DNA of 19,544 bases from assembly GCA_031290325.1 (NCBI GenBank), contig JAITNU010000149.1, positions 1 through 19,544 of the forward strand. Direction: 5' to 3'. Shown piece by piece: positions 6,911-12,656 of this stretch (positions within the stretch are counted from its first letter, which is position 1; the number at the start of each line of letters is the position of its first letter). The stretch comes from Treponema sp. (GTDB taxonomy: Bacteria > Spirochaetota > Spirochaetia > Treponematales > Breznakiellaceae). The notes under the pieces are model-generated. The model searched no databases. It saw nothing but the letters and a program-made list of their open reading frames with translations, and was not told the DNA's origin. The translations under genes were made by a program, and so were the position numbers.

Positions 6911-7137
6911 TATTATCCAGAAAGGTCAATGAAAAAATAATGATAGGAGATGATATCTCCATCTTAATCATAGAAATCCAGGGGGATCATATTCGAATCG
7001 GTGTGGATGCGCCTAAGGCGATAAAGGTGTTCAGGCAGGAAGTGTTTGACACGATCAAGGCTGAGAATAAAGCCGCCGCCGAATCCATCCCGATATTGCC
7101 CGAATTTAACCTTTCCCTCCTCCGGGAACGGTTATAA
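6904..7137 (+). CDS. csrA: Carbon storage / translational regulator CsrA
   Basis: CsrA is a small dimeric RNA-binding protein that blocks ribosome binding at GGA-containing leaders. With FliW it controls flagellin synthesis. Seen: MLILSRKVNEKIMIGDDI at the N-terminus and RIGVDAPKAIKVFRQEV (31-47), including Leu4 and Arg44, the residues central to RNA contact in the E. coli protein. At 77 residues it is longer than the enteric form (61). The extra C-terminal tail (about 55-77) is where FliW-responsive CsrA proteins carry the allosteric FliW contact, so the length fits the neighbour. AGGAG at 6890-6894 inside fliW gives 9-nt spacing, and the ATG overlaps the fliW stop region, so the two are translationally coupled. 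Confidence 0.96.
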   Translation: MLILSRKVNEKIMIGDDISILIIEIQGDHIRIGVDAPKAIKVFRQEVFDTIKAENKAAAESIPILPEFNLSLLRERL

Positions 7138-7355
7138 GTTTTGTGCAGGGATGGTGGTTTCAAACACCTCAGTGCCCAAGGGTTTTGCTCACTCCTTTTA
7201 GTCAGATCATCACTCCCCACAATTCAATCAGAATGAATAGGTATACGGTGAGATGAAAAATTTATATAATAAGTAACGTGGATAAGAAAAGCGATGAAGG
7301 CAGATTTTTTATAATTAAAAATCTAACGTACTGTGAACAGGACGTACCCTTTTCA
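7138..7355. other. Spacer between csrA and the convergent small gene
   Basis: No gene is visible. The stretch contains a perfect TATAAT at 7265-7270 without a convincing -35 box (TATACG at 7242-7247), an AT-only inverted repeat AGATTTTT/AAAAATCT (7302-7309 and 7317-7324), and the dyad at 7326-7345. I see no clear intrinsic terminator for csrA on the plus strand. Confidence 0.5.
7317..7345 (-). terminator. Dyad with T-rich tail downstream of the 63-residue gene
   Basis: ACGT-N-CTGT-NN-ACAG-N-ACGT at 7326-7345 is a near-perfect 20-bp dyad (8 symmetric pairs). It begins 10 nt past the stop of the minus-strand gene, and on the minus strand it is followed by TAGATTTTT. This fits a weak intrinsic terminator. 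Its symmetry would equally suit a protein-binding site. Confidence 0.4.
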
Positions 7356-7547
7356 TCATTGCGGATCCTTCACCCCCAGTTCACCCAAAGCTTGTGCTAA
7401 AATACGAGCATCATCTCTATTAAGACAAGTAGCCGTAACCGAGAATTTCGTCGTGCCGTCCTTACGCATATAGGCCCCCACATAATCAACCCCAAGGGTA
7501 ACCCGCTTGTCCCCTAATACCAACTGTAATGATACATCCTGCCTCAT
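7356..7547 (-). CDS. Small conserved-looking hypothetical protein, 63 residues
   Basis: I do not recognise this protein. It is 63 residues, soluble, with no signal peptide or membrane segment. The sequence suggests two or three beta strands (VSLQLVLGDKRVTLGVDYV, then TTKFSVTATCL) followed by a C-terminal helix (NRDDARILAQALGELGV), so a compact alpha/beta fold is plausible. The case for a real gene is its expression signals: AGGAG 8 nt before the ATG, tandem sigma-70-like promoters 25-60 bp upstream, and a dyad with a T-tract just after the stop. It is convergent with the flagellar operon. An ATG-GTA-TGA start-stop overlaps the start exactly as at flgN. No function is proposed. Confidence 0.65.
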   Translation of the reverse strand: MRQDVSLQLVLGDKRVTLGVDYVGAYMRKDGTTKFSVTATCLNRDDARILAQALGELGVKDPQ

Positions 7548-7571
7548 ACCATTTTCTCCTAATAATTCAGT

Positions 7572-7608
7572 ATGATACTATTTAACATCTGTGGCGTCAA
7601 ATTGTCAA
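7572..7608 (-). promoter_or_regulatory. Overlapping sigma-70 promoters for the 63-residue gene
   Basis: On the minus strand, TTGACG (7600-7595) and TATCAT (7577-7572) are spaced 17 bp, each 5 of 6 to consensus. A second pair, TTGACA (7608-7603) and TTAAAT (7585-7580), is also spaced 17 bp, 6 of 6 and 4 of 6. The first pair would start transcription near 7565, leaving an 18-nt leader containing AGGAG. Confidence 0.6.
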
Positions 7609-7677
7609 TACCCTTAATACCTCAAGGGAATAAATACCGGTTAGATGGGCGTTCGGGAAGAAACCTCGTGGTATCCT

Positions 7678-7750
7678 TGATCCAGGGCAGAATCGAACTG
7701 CCGACCTGCCGCTTAGGAGGCGGCCGCTCTATCCCCTGAGCTACTGGACC
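7678..7750 (-). tRNA. tRNA-Arg (anticodon CCU)
   Basis: The 73-nt minus-strand sequence folds into a complete cloverleaf. The acceptor is GGTCCAG/CTGGATC (one G-U pair), the D arm GCTC-AGGGGATA-GAGC, the anticodon arm GCCGC-CTCCTAA-GCGGC and the T arm GGCAG-TTCGATT-CTGCC, with discriminator base A. The 7-nt anticodon loop CTCCTAA places CCU at 34-36, reading AGG. The D loop contains GGGGATA, consistent with the A20 arginine identity element. CCA is not encoded. It is divergent from nfeD with only 31 bp between them. Confidence 0.96.
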
Positions 7751-7758
7751 TTTCTCTT

Positions 7759-7764
7759 AATATA
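7759..7764 (-). promoter_or_regulatory. Candidate -10 box for tRNA-Arg
   Basis: TATATT on the minus strand (7764-7759) ends 8 nt before the first base of the mature tRNA, a normal position for a tRNA promoter. No good -35 is found at 16-18 bp, so the assignment is tentative. The nfeD 5' end lies in the same AT-rich tract. Confidence 0.3.
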
Positions 7765-7781
7765 CCTTACTATATATTTTT

Positions 7782-9311
7782 ATGTTGTACAATAGGTTAC
7801 TGAACATTAGGTTAAAAAAACGGATAATTGGGGGATTGCAGTGTGTCCTGGGGATCTGGGTGTTAGGCATGATTCCCGTACTGCCGCTTACCGGGCAAGA
7901 GGGCGGGAGGGCTTGGCTTATCCCCATCCGGGGAGATATTGAGCCTTCCATGACCGCTTTTGTACGCCGGGAAGCCCGGAAGGCCCTTGCCGGCGAGGCG
8001 GCGTTCATCGTTTTTGAGATCGATACCTTTGGGGGACGGGTGGATTCAGCCTTGCAGATAACCTCTTTTATCATATCAATTAAAAATATGGCCCCCCAGC
8101 ATCCCCGGACCATTGCCTGGGTGCATAATAGTGAGCAATCCATGGGGGTAAGCTGGTCTGCCGGGGCCTTGATTGCCTTTGCCTGCGATACTATTTACAT
8201 GGCTGGCGGGACCTCTATGGGAGCTGCCGCGCCGGTTACCATGGGCGCCGATGGTTCGACTACCGCTACCGGGGAAAAGACCGTTGCGGCGGTCCGCTCC
8301 CAAATGGCGGCACTGGCAGAGCGCAACGGGCATCCCACGGGACTTGCCCTGGCTATGGTTGATTACGATGTGGAGTTATGGGATGTATTGGTCGATGGAA
8401 AGTCCCGGGTCATCACCCTCGCCGAACTGGAAGGGCTTGAAAAGGCCCAATCCGGCGCTCCCCAGGTTGAACGCCGGGAACTCATCTCCCCCAAAGGAAA
8501 GCTCCTCTCCCTCACCGCAGGGGAAGCCTACCGGTATGGGCTTGCCACAGGCCTTGCCGATGATCGGAAGGCCATCCTTGAGGCCCTCGGTGCCCCTGGG
8601 GAATTCACCGAAAGTACCCCTAGTGTTGCAGACGGGATCATCACGGTGTTAAGCTCAGGTCTGGTGCAGGCCCTCTTGATAATCCTGGGCCTGGTGATGC
8701 TGTTCCTGGAAATCAACACCCCAGGCTTTGGCATACCGGGAACCGTGGCGGTGATCTGCTTTCTGGTGGTCTTCGGTTCCGGTGCCCTCCTGGGACGGGT
8801 GGGGTCCCTGGAACTCATCCTCTTTCTGGGGGGTATCGGCCTGTTGGCCGTGGAACTTTTCGTCATCCCCGGTTTCGGGGTGATGGGCATTGCAGGTATC
8901 ATCTTCATAGGCCTTTCCCTGGTGCTTGCTATGCAGGATTTTGTGGTACCCCGGTTTGACTGGGAATGGAAGCTCCTGGGCCGGAATGTGCAGGTGGTCT
9001 GTATCGGTATCCTCGTGGCCATTACAGGGATTGCGGTCATCGCCCTCCTGGGTCCCAGAATACGGCTCTTTGATCGCCTTACCCTCAAGACCAAGATCAC
9101 TGGTCCCGACCCGGAGTACACGCCGGAAGGGGATTATGCAGGACTGGTGGGCAAGACCGGGACTGCCACTTCAACGCTCAGACCTGCTGGAAAGGCACTC
9201 ATTGAAGGGCAGCTTTATTCGGTAGAAGCGGATAACCTGTTTATCGAACCGGGGAGGGCTGTTCAGGTTATTCAGGTATGGGGAAACAGAATTCTGGTAC
9301 GGTCGGTATGA
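7782..9311 (+). CDS. nfeD: NfeD-type membrane-bound serine protease (ClpP-class)
   Basis: Long NfeD proteins join a ClpP-like protease domain, a four- or five-helix membrane domain and a C-terminal OB fold, and are partners of flotillin/stomatin proteins. Seen in 509 residues: an N-terminal signal segment (RLKKR then GGLQCVLGIWVLGMIPVL), the protease domain with VSWSAGALIAFACD, where Ser126 is the likely nucleophile, and TSMGAAAPV, with Lys166 in TGEKTVAAVRS as likely general base. Transmembrane helices run over about 285-415, including LEINTPGFGIPG, a typical NfeD motif. The C-terminal OB domain is near 440-509 (GLVGKTGTATSTLRPAGKA). The start is uncertain: ATG 7782 has no ribosome binding site, and a rare internal start before RLKKR cannot be excluded. 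floA follows 30 nt downstream. Confidence 0.92.
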   Translation: MLYNRLLNIRLKKRIIGGLQCVLGIWVLGMIPVLPLTGQEGGRAWLIPIRGDIEPSMTAFVRREARKALAGEAAFIVFEIDTFGGRVDSALQITSFIISIKNMAPQHPRTIAWVHNSEQSMGVSWSAGALIAFACDTIYMAGGTSMGAAAPVTMGADGSTTATGEKTVAAVRSQMAALAERNGHPTGLALAMVDYDVELWDVLVDGKSRVITLAELEGLEKAQSGAPQVERRELISPKGKLLSLTAGEAYRYGLATGLADDRKAILEALGAPGEFTESTPSVADGIITVLSSGLVQALLIILGLVMLFLEINTPGFGIPGTVAVICFLVVFGSGALLGRVGSLELILFLGGIGLLAVELFVIPGFGVMGIAGIIFIGLSLVLAMQDFVVPRFDWEWKLLGRNVQVVCIGILVAITGIAVIALLGPRIRLFDRLTLKTKITGPDPEYTPEGDYAGLVGKTGTATSTLRPAGKALIEGQLYSVEADNLFIEPGRAVQVIQVWGNRILVRSV

Positions 9312-9341
9312 TCGTCAAATTGGTATAGTCAGGAGGTAGGT

Positions 9342-10319
9342 ATGGGAACGCTGATTTTAATGATTGTGGTTGGATTATGTGCCCTGGGGTTCTTGATCCT
9401 GTTTTTCCGGTTCTTCGGGCTGTGGTTCCGGGCCTTGCTTTCCGGGTCCTACGTGGGTATGGGGAAACTCGTGGGGATGTGGCTGCGCCATGTGAACTCT
9501 GGCGTCATTGTGGATTCCCGGATCATGCTCGCCAAGGCGGGCATTGATGTGGATTCGGATATGCTGGAAACCCATTTTCTTGCACGGGGAGATGTGATGA
9601 AGGTGAGCCGCGCCCTGGTGGCGGCAAACAAGGCCAACATTCCCCTGCCCTTCCAGCGGGCCGCCGCCATTGACCTGGCAGGCCGGGATGTGCTTGAGGC
9701 GGTACGGACCAGTGTCAATCCCAAGGTCATCGACTGCCCTGATGCGACCAAGGGGAAGCATACCATTGATGCAGTGGCCAAAGACGGTATCCAGCTCCAG
9801 GTAAAGGCTCGTGTAACGGTGCGGGCAAACATCGAACGCCTCGTGGGAGGGGCCACCGAGGAAACCATCATTGCCCGTGTGGGTGAAGGGATCGTGACCA
9901 CCATCGGGTCTTCGGAGACCTATAAGACGGTGCTGGAAAACCCGGACACGATTTCCAAGCGGGTCCTGGAAAAGGGACTGGACGCGGGCACGGCCTTTGA
10001 GATTCTTTCTATTGATATAGCGGATATCGATGTGGGGGCCAACGTGGGGGCCAAGCTCCAGGCCGACCAGGCAGAAGCGGATAAGTGGCGTTTCCAGGCA
10101 GAAGCAGAGAAGCGGCGGGCCGCGGCTCAGGCTCGGGAACAGGAGATGATTGCCCTGGTCCAGGAGAACCGGGCCAAAGTGGTTCTCGCAGAATCTGAAA
10201 TCCCCCTGGCCATTGCGGAAGCCTTCAGGAGCGGACACCTGGGTATCATGGACTACTACCGGCTCAAGAACATCCAGGCCGATACGGACATGCGAGCCGC
10301 CATTGGCAAGGATGAGTAG
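9342..10319 (+). CDS. floA: Flotillin-like protein FloA (YqfA/UPF0365 family)
   Basis: FloA is a membrane-associated scaffold of bacterial membrane microdomains, in the SPFH-like class, usually encoded next to a long NfeD. Seen in 325 residues (about 330 usual): an N-terminal hydrophobic hairpin or membrane segment (LILMIVVGLCALGFLILFF), then SGVIVDSRIMLAKAGIDV, the central DGIQLQVKARVTVRANIERLVGGATEETII region, and the Glu/Ala-rich coiled coil QADQAEADKWRFQAEAEKR. The C-terminal segment AEAFRSGHLGIMDYYRL is a strong FloA signature. AGGAGG at 9331-9336 with 5-nt spacing fixes the start. The operon order nfeD-floA-small gene matches B. subtilis yqeZ-yqfA-yqfB in layout. Confidence 0.95.
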   Translation: MGTLILMIVVGLCALGFLILFFRFFGLWFRALLSGSYVGMGKLVGMWLRHVNSGVIVDSRIMLAKAGIDVDSDMLETHFLARGDVMKVSRALVAANKANIPLPFQRAAAIDLAGRDVLEAVRTSVNPKVIDCPDATKGKHTIDAVAKDGIQLQVKARVTVRANIERLVGGATEETIIARVGEGIVTTIGSSETYKTVLENPDTISKRVLEKGLDAGTAFEILSIDIADIDVGANVGAKLQADQAEADKWRFQAEAEKRRAAAQAREQEMIALVQENRAKVVLAESEIPLAIAEAFRSGHLGIMDYYRLKNIQADTDMRAAIGKDE

Positions 10320-10329
10320 AGGGTGTACT

Positions 10330-10683
10330 GTGTTCAATATTGAAAGCCTTATGCCGTTTGTTCCTGTGCTGCTTATCATTGGAATCCGTATCTTCATGGA
10401 ACGAAAAAAACGGGCAGCGGCACAGCAGGCACTGGCGTCCATGCTGGATGAAACAGCGGATCCAGAACCATACACCGCGCCTCAAAAGTGGCTTTCCCGT
10501 GGGGAGCAGTCAGATCCAAGCGGGGAAGTCCTGGTGGCTGTACCGAAACCGGCTAAGGCCCCCCTAAAGGATATGCCGGTACCTGGTAAAGAGAAAAAAC
10601 GAGGCGTACACCTTGCCTACCTGCCACCCCTCAAGCGCGGGGTGGTATGGGCGGAAATTTTAGGACCTCCCAAGGGCTTATAA
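10330..10683 (+). CDS. Small single-pass membrane protein downstream of floA
   Basis: Unrecognised 117-residue protein. GTG at 10330 is preferred because AGAGGG sits 6 nt upstream. An in-frame ATG at 10312 would overlap floA by 8 nt and add six residues. Seen: one hydrophobic segment (about 7-23, LMPFVPVLLIIGIRIFM), followed at once by ERKKR, so an N-out/C-in orientation is likely by the positive-inside rule. A Gln/Ala-rich helix (AAAQQALASML) and a Pro/Lys-rich polar tail ending in PPLKRGVVWAEILGPPKG follow. The 10-nt gap to floA indicates the same operon. A role as a partner of FloA/NfeD microdomains is inference from position only. B. subtilis also has a small third gene here, but I see no evident sequence similarity to it. 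Confidence 0.7.
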   Translation: MFNIESLMPFVPVLLIIGIRIFMERKKRAAAQQALASMLDETADPEPYTAPQKWLSRGEQSDPSGEVLVAVPKPAKAPLKDMPVPGKEKKRGVHLAYLPPLKRGVVWAEILGPPKGL

Positions 10684-10689
10684 GTAATG

Positions 10690-10747
10690 AAGCCCTTGAC
10701 CGGCGGGAACCGTCATCGCCGGGCAGTAACCAGGGCTTTCATTTTTT
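10690..10747 (+). terminator. Nested stem-loop terminator of the nfeD-floA operon
   Basis: AAGCCCT (10690-10696) pairs with AGGGCTT (10732-10738), enclosing an inner stem CCGGCG/CGCCGG (10700-10705 and 10717-10722), and is followed by TTTCATTTTTT. It begins 7 nt after the stop of the small gene and extends into the 3' end of the convergent regulator gene. The long loop makes it weaker than a simple hairpin. Confidence 0.45.
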
Positions 10748-11075
10748 GCAATGTTTCTTCAGAAAGGAGATGTTCCATTTTACAGGCGTCTTTTTCCGCT
10801 GTATCTGGACTAACCCTGACTATATTTTGAAGAAAGGCCGTGAGGAAGCTGTGACGTTCCCTGATTTCCGCTGCCTGGATTGCGCCCTTTTTGGTTAACG
10901 AGACGGTACGGTACCGCTCATGTTCCAAAAGGCCCTGTTCCTCCAGCACTTTAAGGGCGGTCAGCACCGAAGGTTTTGAAACCCCCAGCCGGGCCGCAAT
11001 ATCCGTAACCCGGACCACCCCCTCATCGGACAGGAAACTCACCATTTCAAGATAATCTTCTAACGATTGAGTCAT
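10713..11075 (-). CDS. DtxR/MntR-family metal-dependent transcriptional regulator (TroR-like)
   Basis: A repressor that binds operator DNA when loaded with a divalent metal (Mn2+ or Fe2+). Its 120 residues contain the winged helix-turn-helix (VRVTDIAARLGVSKPSVLTALKVLEEQGLLEH, about 21-52) and the helical dimerisation/metal domain. It has no C-terminal SH3-like domain, as in MntR and TroR. Candidate metal ligands are Asp7, Glu10, His75, Cys98, Glu101 and His102. Asp7/Glu10 are MntR-like, but Cys98 stands where MntR has Glu99 and DtxR/IdeR has Cys102. The ATG at 11075 has no ribosome binding site, and the frame stays open for 41 codons upstream to a TGA at 11199-11201 (see findings). No metal transporter is adjacent. 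It is divergent from thrC across a palindrome-bearing spacer. Confidence 0.88.
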   Translation of the reverse strand: MTQSLEDYLEMVSFLSDEGVVRVTDIAARLGVSKPSVLTALKVLEEQGLLEHERYRTVSLTKKGAIQAAEIRERHSFLTAFLQNIVRVSPDTAEKDACKMEHLLSEETLQKMKALVTARR

Positions 11076-11289
11076 ATCTTTATTATTCTGGAGGATGGTT
11101 CCTGCTTTGTCAAATGATTTTTCGATTGGAAACTGGTACAGCTCAACGGCAGCAGGGACCTCCGGAATAAACGCGGTGTACTTGCCGATTCGTTTTTCTC
11201 ATAGTAACTTACATAAGGTGTCTTTCAAAATTGCAATTTTGAAAAAAAGGGTGTAAATTTACTCTATCATTACATAAAAAGGATGAGCC
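11076..11289. other. Divergent intergenic region between the DtxR-like gene and thrC
   Basis: The left part (11076-11198) is open in frame with the regulator on the minus strand and has coding-like third positions. The right part is AT-rich and holds the 22-bp palindrome at 11223-11244, a 10-bp palindrome GTAAATTTAC (11253-11262), and the thrC ribosome binding site AAGGA (11279-11283). No T-box or other riboswitch hallmark was recognised. Confidence 0.5.
11223..11244. promoter_or_regulatory. Perfect 22-bp palindrome, candidate operator
   Basis: The half TTTCAAAATTG is followed directly by its exact reverse complement CAATTTTGAAA. It overlaps possible -35 boxes in both directions. For thrC, TTGCAA 11231-11236 pairs with TAAATT 11254-11259 at 17 bp. 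For the regulator on the minus strand, TTGAAA at 11228-11223 pairs with TACTAT at 16 bp. A site shared by both genes is plausible. The binding protein is unknown. Confidence 0.55.
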
Positions 11290-12594
11290 ATGCAATTCAG
11301 GTCTACCCATTCAAGTAAGTCTTTGGTTTCCTTCAAAGACGCGGTACTCCGCTGTTTGCCACCAGAAGGCGGGTTATATGTCCCGGCCTCGGTGATGGAT
11401 ATGCGGCAGTTTTTTCTGTATATGGATTCCGATACCGCCTATCATGAATTAGTAGCCACAGTTGCGCCAGTTCTGCTCCAGGGTGAATTGAACCCTTTTT
11501 CTGCCTCCCAGGTTGCCGAAAGCGCCTTTGATTTTGAACCTGAACTCATACAACTGGATGAGCGCTTCTCCCTATTAAACCTCTACCATGGGCCAACCGG
11601 TATTTTTAAGGACTTCGGTATCGCCTTTCTCGCCGCGGTCATGGAACAACTGCTGAAAAACAGCGGACGAGCCATGGTGCTCTCTGCCACGCGGACCGAT
11701 ACCGGGGTCAGTATGACCCGTGCGTTTTATGGGCGCAAGCATATTACTTCGGTCATGCTCTATCCTTCTGGACCTATCCGGGGGCTTGATCCTGCAACTT
11801 TTGTCACCCGTGGGGGTAATATCATTCCCATTCAGGTTCGGGGAACTTTCGATGATTGTCAGCGCCTGGTTACGGAAATCATACGTGACCGGCCCTTTGC
11901 CGAGCGGTACAGTATCACCACTGCTAACGCCCTCAATGTGGGACGCCTCTTACCCCAGGCATTGTATTATCTTTTTGCTTTTGTAAAAATCAAGAAATAC
12001 CTGAAAGGGGATCTGGTGTTCAGTGTGCCCGCAGGCAATTTCGGCAACCTGATAGCCGGGCTTTATGCCTGGAAATTCGGTATGCCCGTAAACGGCTTTA
12101 TCGCGGCGATGAACGCCAATAACGCCTTCGGCGATTTTATCCAGGGCAGGGAATTTAAACCCCAGCCCCTGATCAGCACCAATTCACCGGCCCTGGATGT
12201 GAGTTTCCCTTCAAACTATGAACGACTGGTCTCTTTTTATGAAGAAGCCCCGGCAGTGATGCGGAACATGGTATTCCCCGCCTCCATTGACGATAAGGCT
12301 ACTGAGGATGCCATGGAAGGATTCTGGAAAAAGTACGGCCTCCTCCTGGATCCCCACGGGGGTGTGGCCTTTGCCGCAGGGGAACGCTTTGCCGCGTCCC
12401 CTGGGTTTAACGGCCATCTGGTTATACTTGCCACAGGGCATCCGGTAAAAGCGGTGGAACTGGTAGAAAAAACAACCGGCCAATCCATGGAAATCCCTGC
12501 AAAATTCATACTCTTACGGAAAAAAACAGATCCTATCGTGATCATTGATCCCCAGCTTGCAGCCCTGGAGGGGGCTATTGCAAGCTGCTATTAA
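11290..12594 (+). CDS. thrC: Threonine synthase (E. coli ThrC type)
   Basis: Converts O-phosphohomoserine to threonine with pyridoxal phosphate. Length of 434 residues is close to E. coli ThrC (428). Seen: FKDAVLRCLPPEGGLYVP near the N-terminus, the cofactor lysine motif HGPTGIFKDFG with Lys107, the TANALNVGRLLPQALYY segment (211-227), and the phosphate-cup motif PAGNFGN (247-253). The segment that is normally ATSGDTG reads ATRTDTG (133-139), a departure from the usual signature close to the active site. No hom or thrB neighbour is present, so the gene stands apart from the classical operon. AAGGA with 6-nt spacing fixes the start. Overall similarity supports the family strongly. Full catalytic competence is less sure because of the altered motif. 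Confidence 0.88.
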   Translation: MQFRSTHSSKSLVSFKDAVLRCLPPEGGLYVPASVMDMRQFFLYMDSDTAYHELVATVAPVLLQGELNPFSASQVAESAFDFEPELIQLDERFSLLNLYHGPTGIFKDFGIAFLAAVMEQLLKNSGRAMVLSATRTDTGVSMTRAFYGRKHITSVMLYPSGPIRGLDPATFVTRGGNIIPIQVRGTFDDCQRLVTEIIRDRPFAERYSITTANALNVGRLLPQALYYLFAFVKIKKYLKGDLVFSVPAGNFGNLIAGLYAWKFGMPVNGFIAAMNANNAFGDFIQGREFKPQPLISTNSPALDVSFPSNYERLVSFYEEAPAVMRNMVFPASIDDKATEDAMEGFWKKYGLLLDPHGGVAFAAGERFAASPGFNGHLVILATGHPVKAVELVEKTTGQSMEIPAKFILLRKKTDPIVIIDPQLAALEGAIASCY

Positions 12595-12603
12595 AAGAAA
12601 CCC

Positions 12604-12632
12604 TTGACCACCGGTTCATTGCCCGATAAAAT
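12604..12632 (+). promoter_or_regulatory. Sigma-70 promoter for the mscS operon
   Basis: TTGACC (12604-12609) and TAAAAT (12627-12632), each 5 of 6 to consensus, are spaced 17 bp. The predicted start near 12639 leaves an 18-nt leader carrying GGAG at 12646-12649, 7 nt before the mscS ATG. Confidence 0.6.
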
Positions 12633-12656
12633 AATCCTTACAAATGGAGTAATTGT

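Noticed and set aside
872..7137. Functional link between accDA and the flagellar operon
   Set aside because: Adjacency only. A separate flagellar-type promoter lies between them, and no shared pathway is known.
7261..7345. Plus-strand small RNA from the perfect TATAAT at 7265-7270
   Set aside because: The -35 region matches only 3 of 6, and no GC-rich hairpin with a T-run follows on the plus strand. An isolated TATAAT in an AT-rich tract is weak evidence.
7678..7750. tRNA 3' end as an integration (att) site for a mobile element
   Set aside because: No integrase gene and no direct repeat of the tRNA 3' end are visible in the window.
9375..10475. Long open minus-strand frame (366 codons) opposite floA
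   Set aside because: It runs antisense to a clear floA with strong family signatures. The frame is open because of the G/C-rich third positions of the sense gene, and the translation (rich in His, Gly, Pro) has no domain-like character.
11076..11289. T-box or other threonine-responsive leader before thrC
   Set aside because: No T-box sequence, specifier loop or terminator/antiterminator pair was found. The GC-rich half reads better as minus-strand coding-like sequence.
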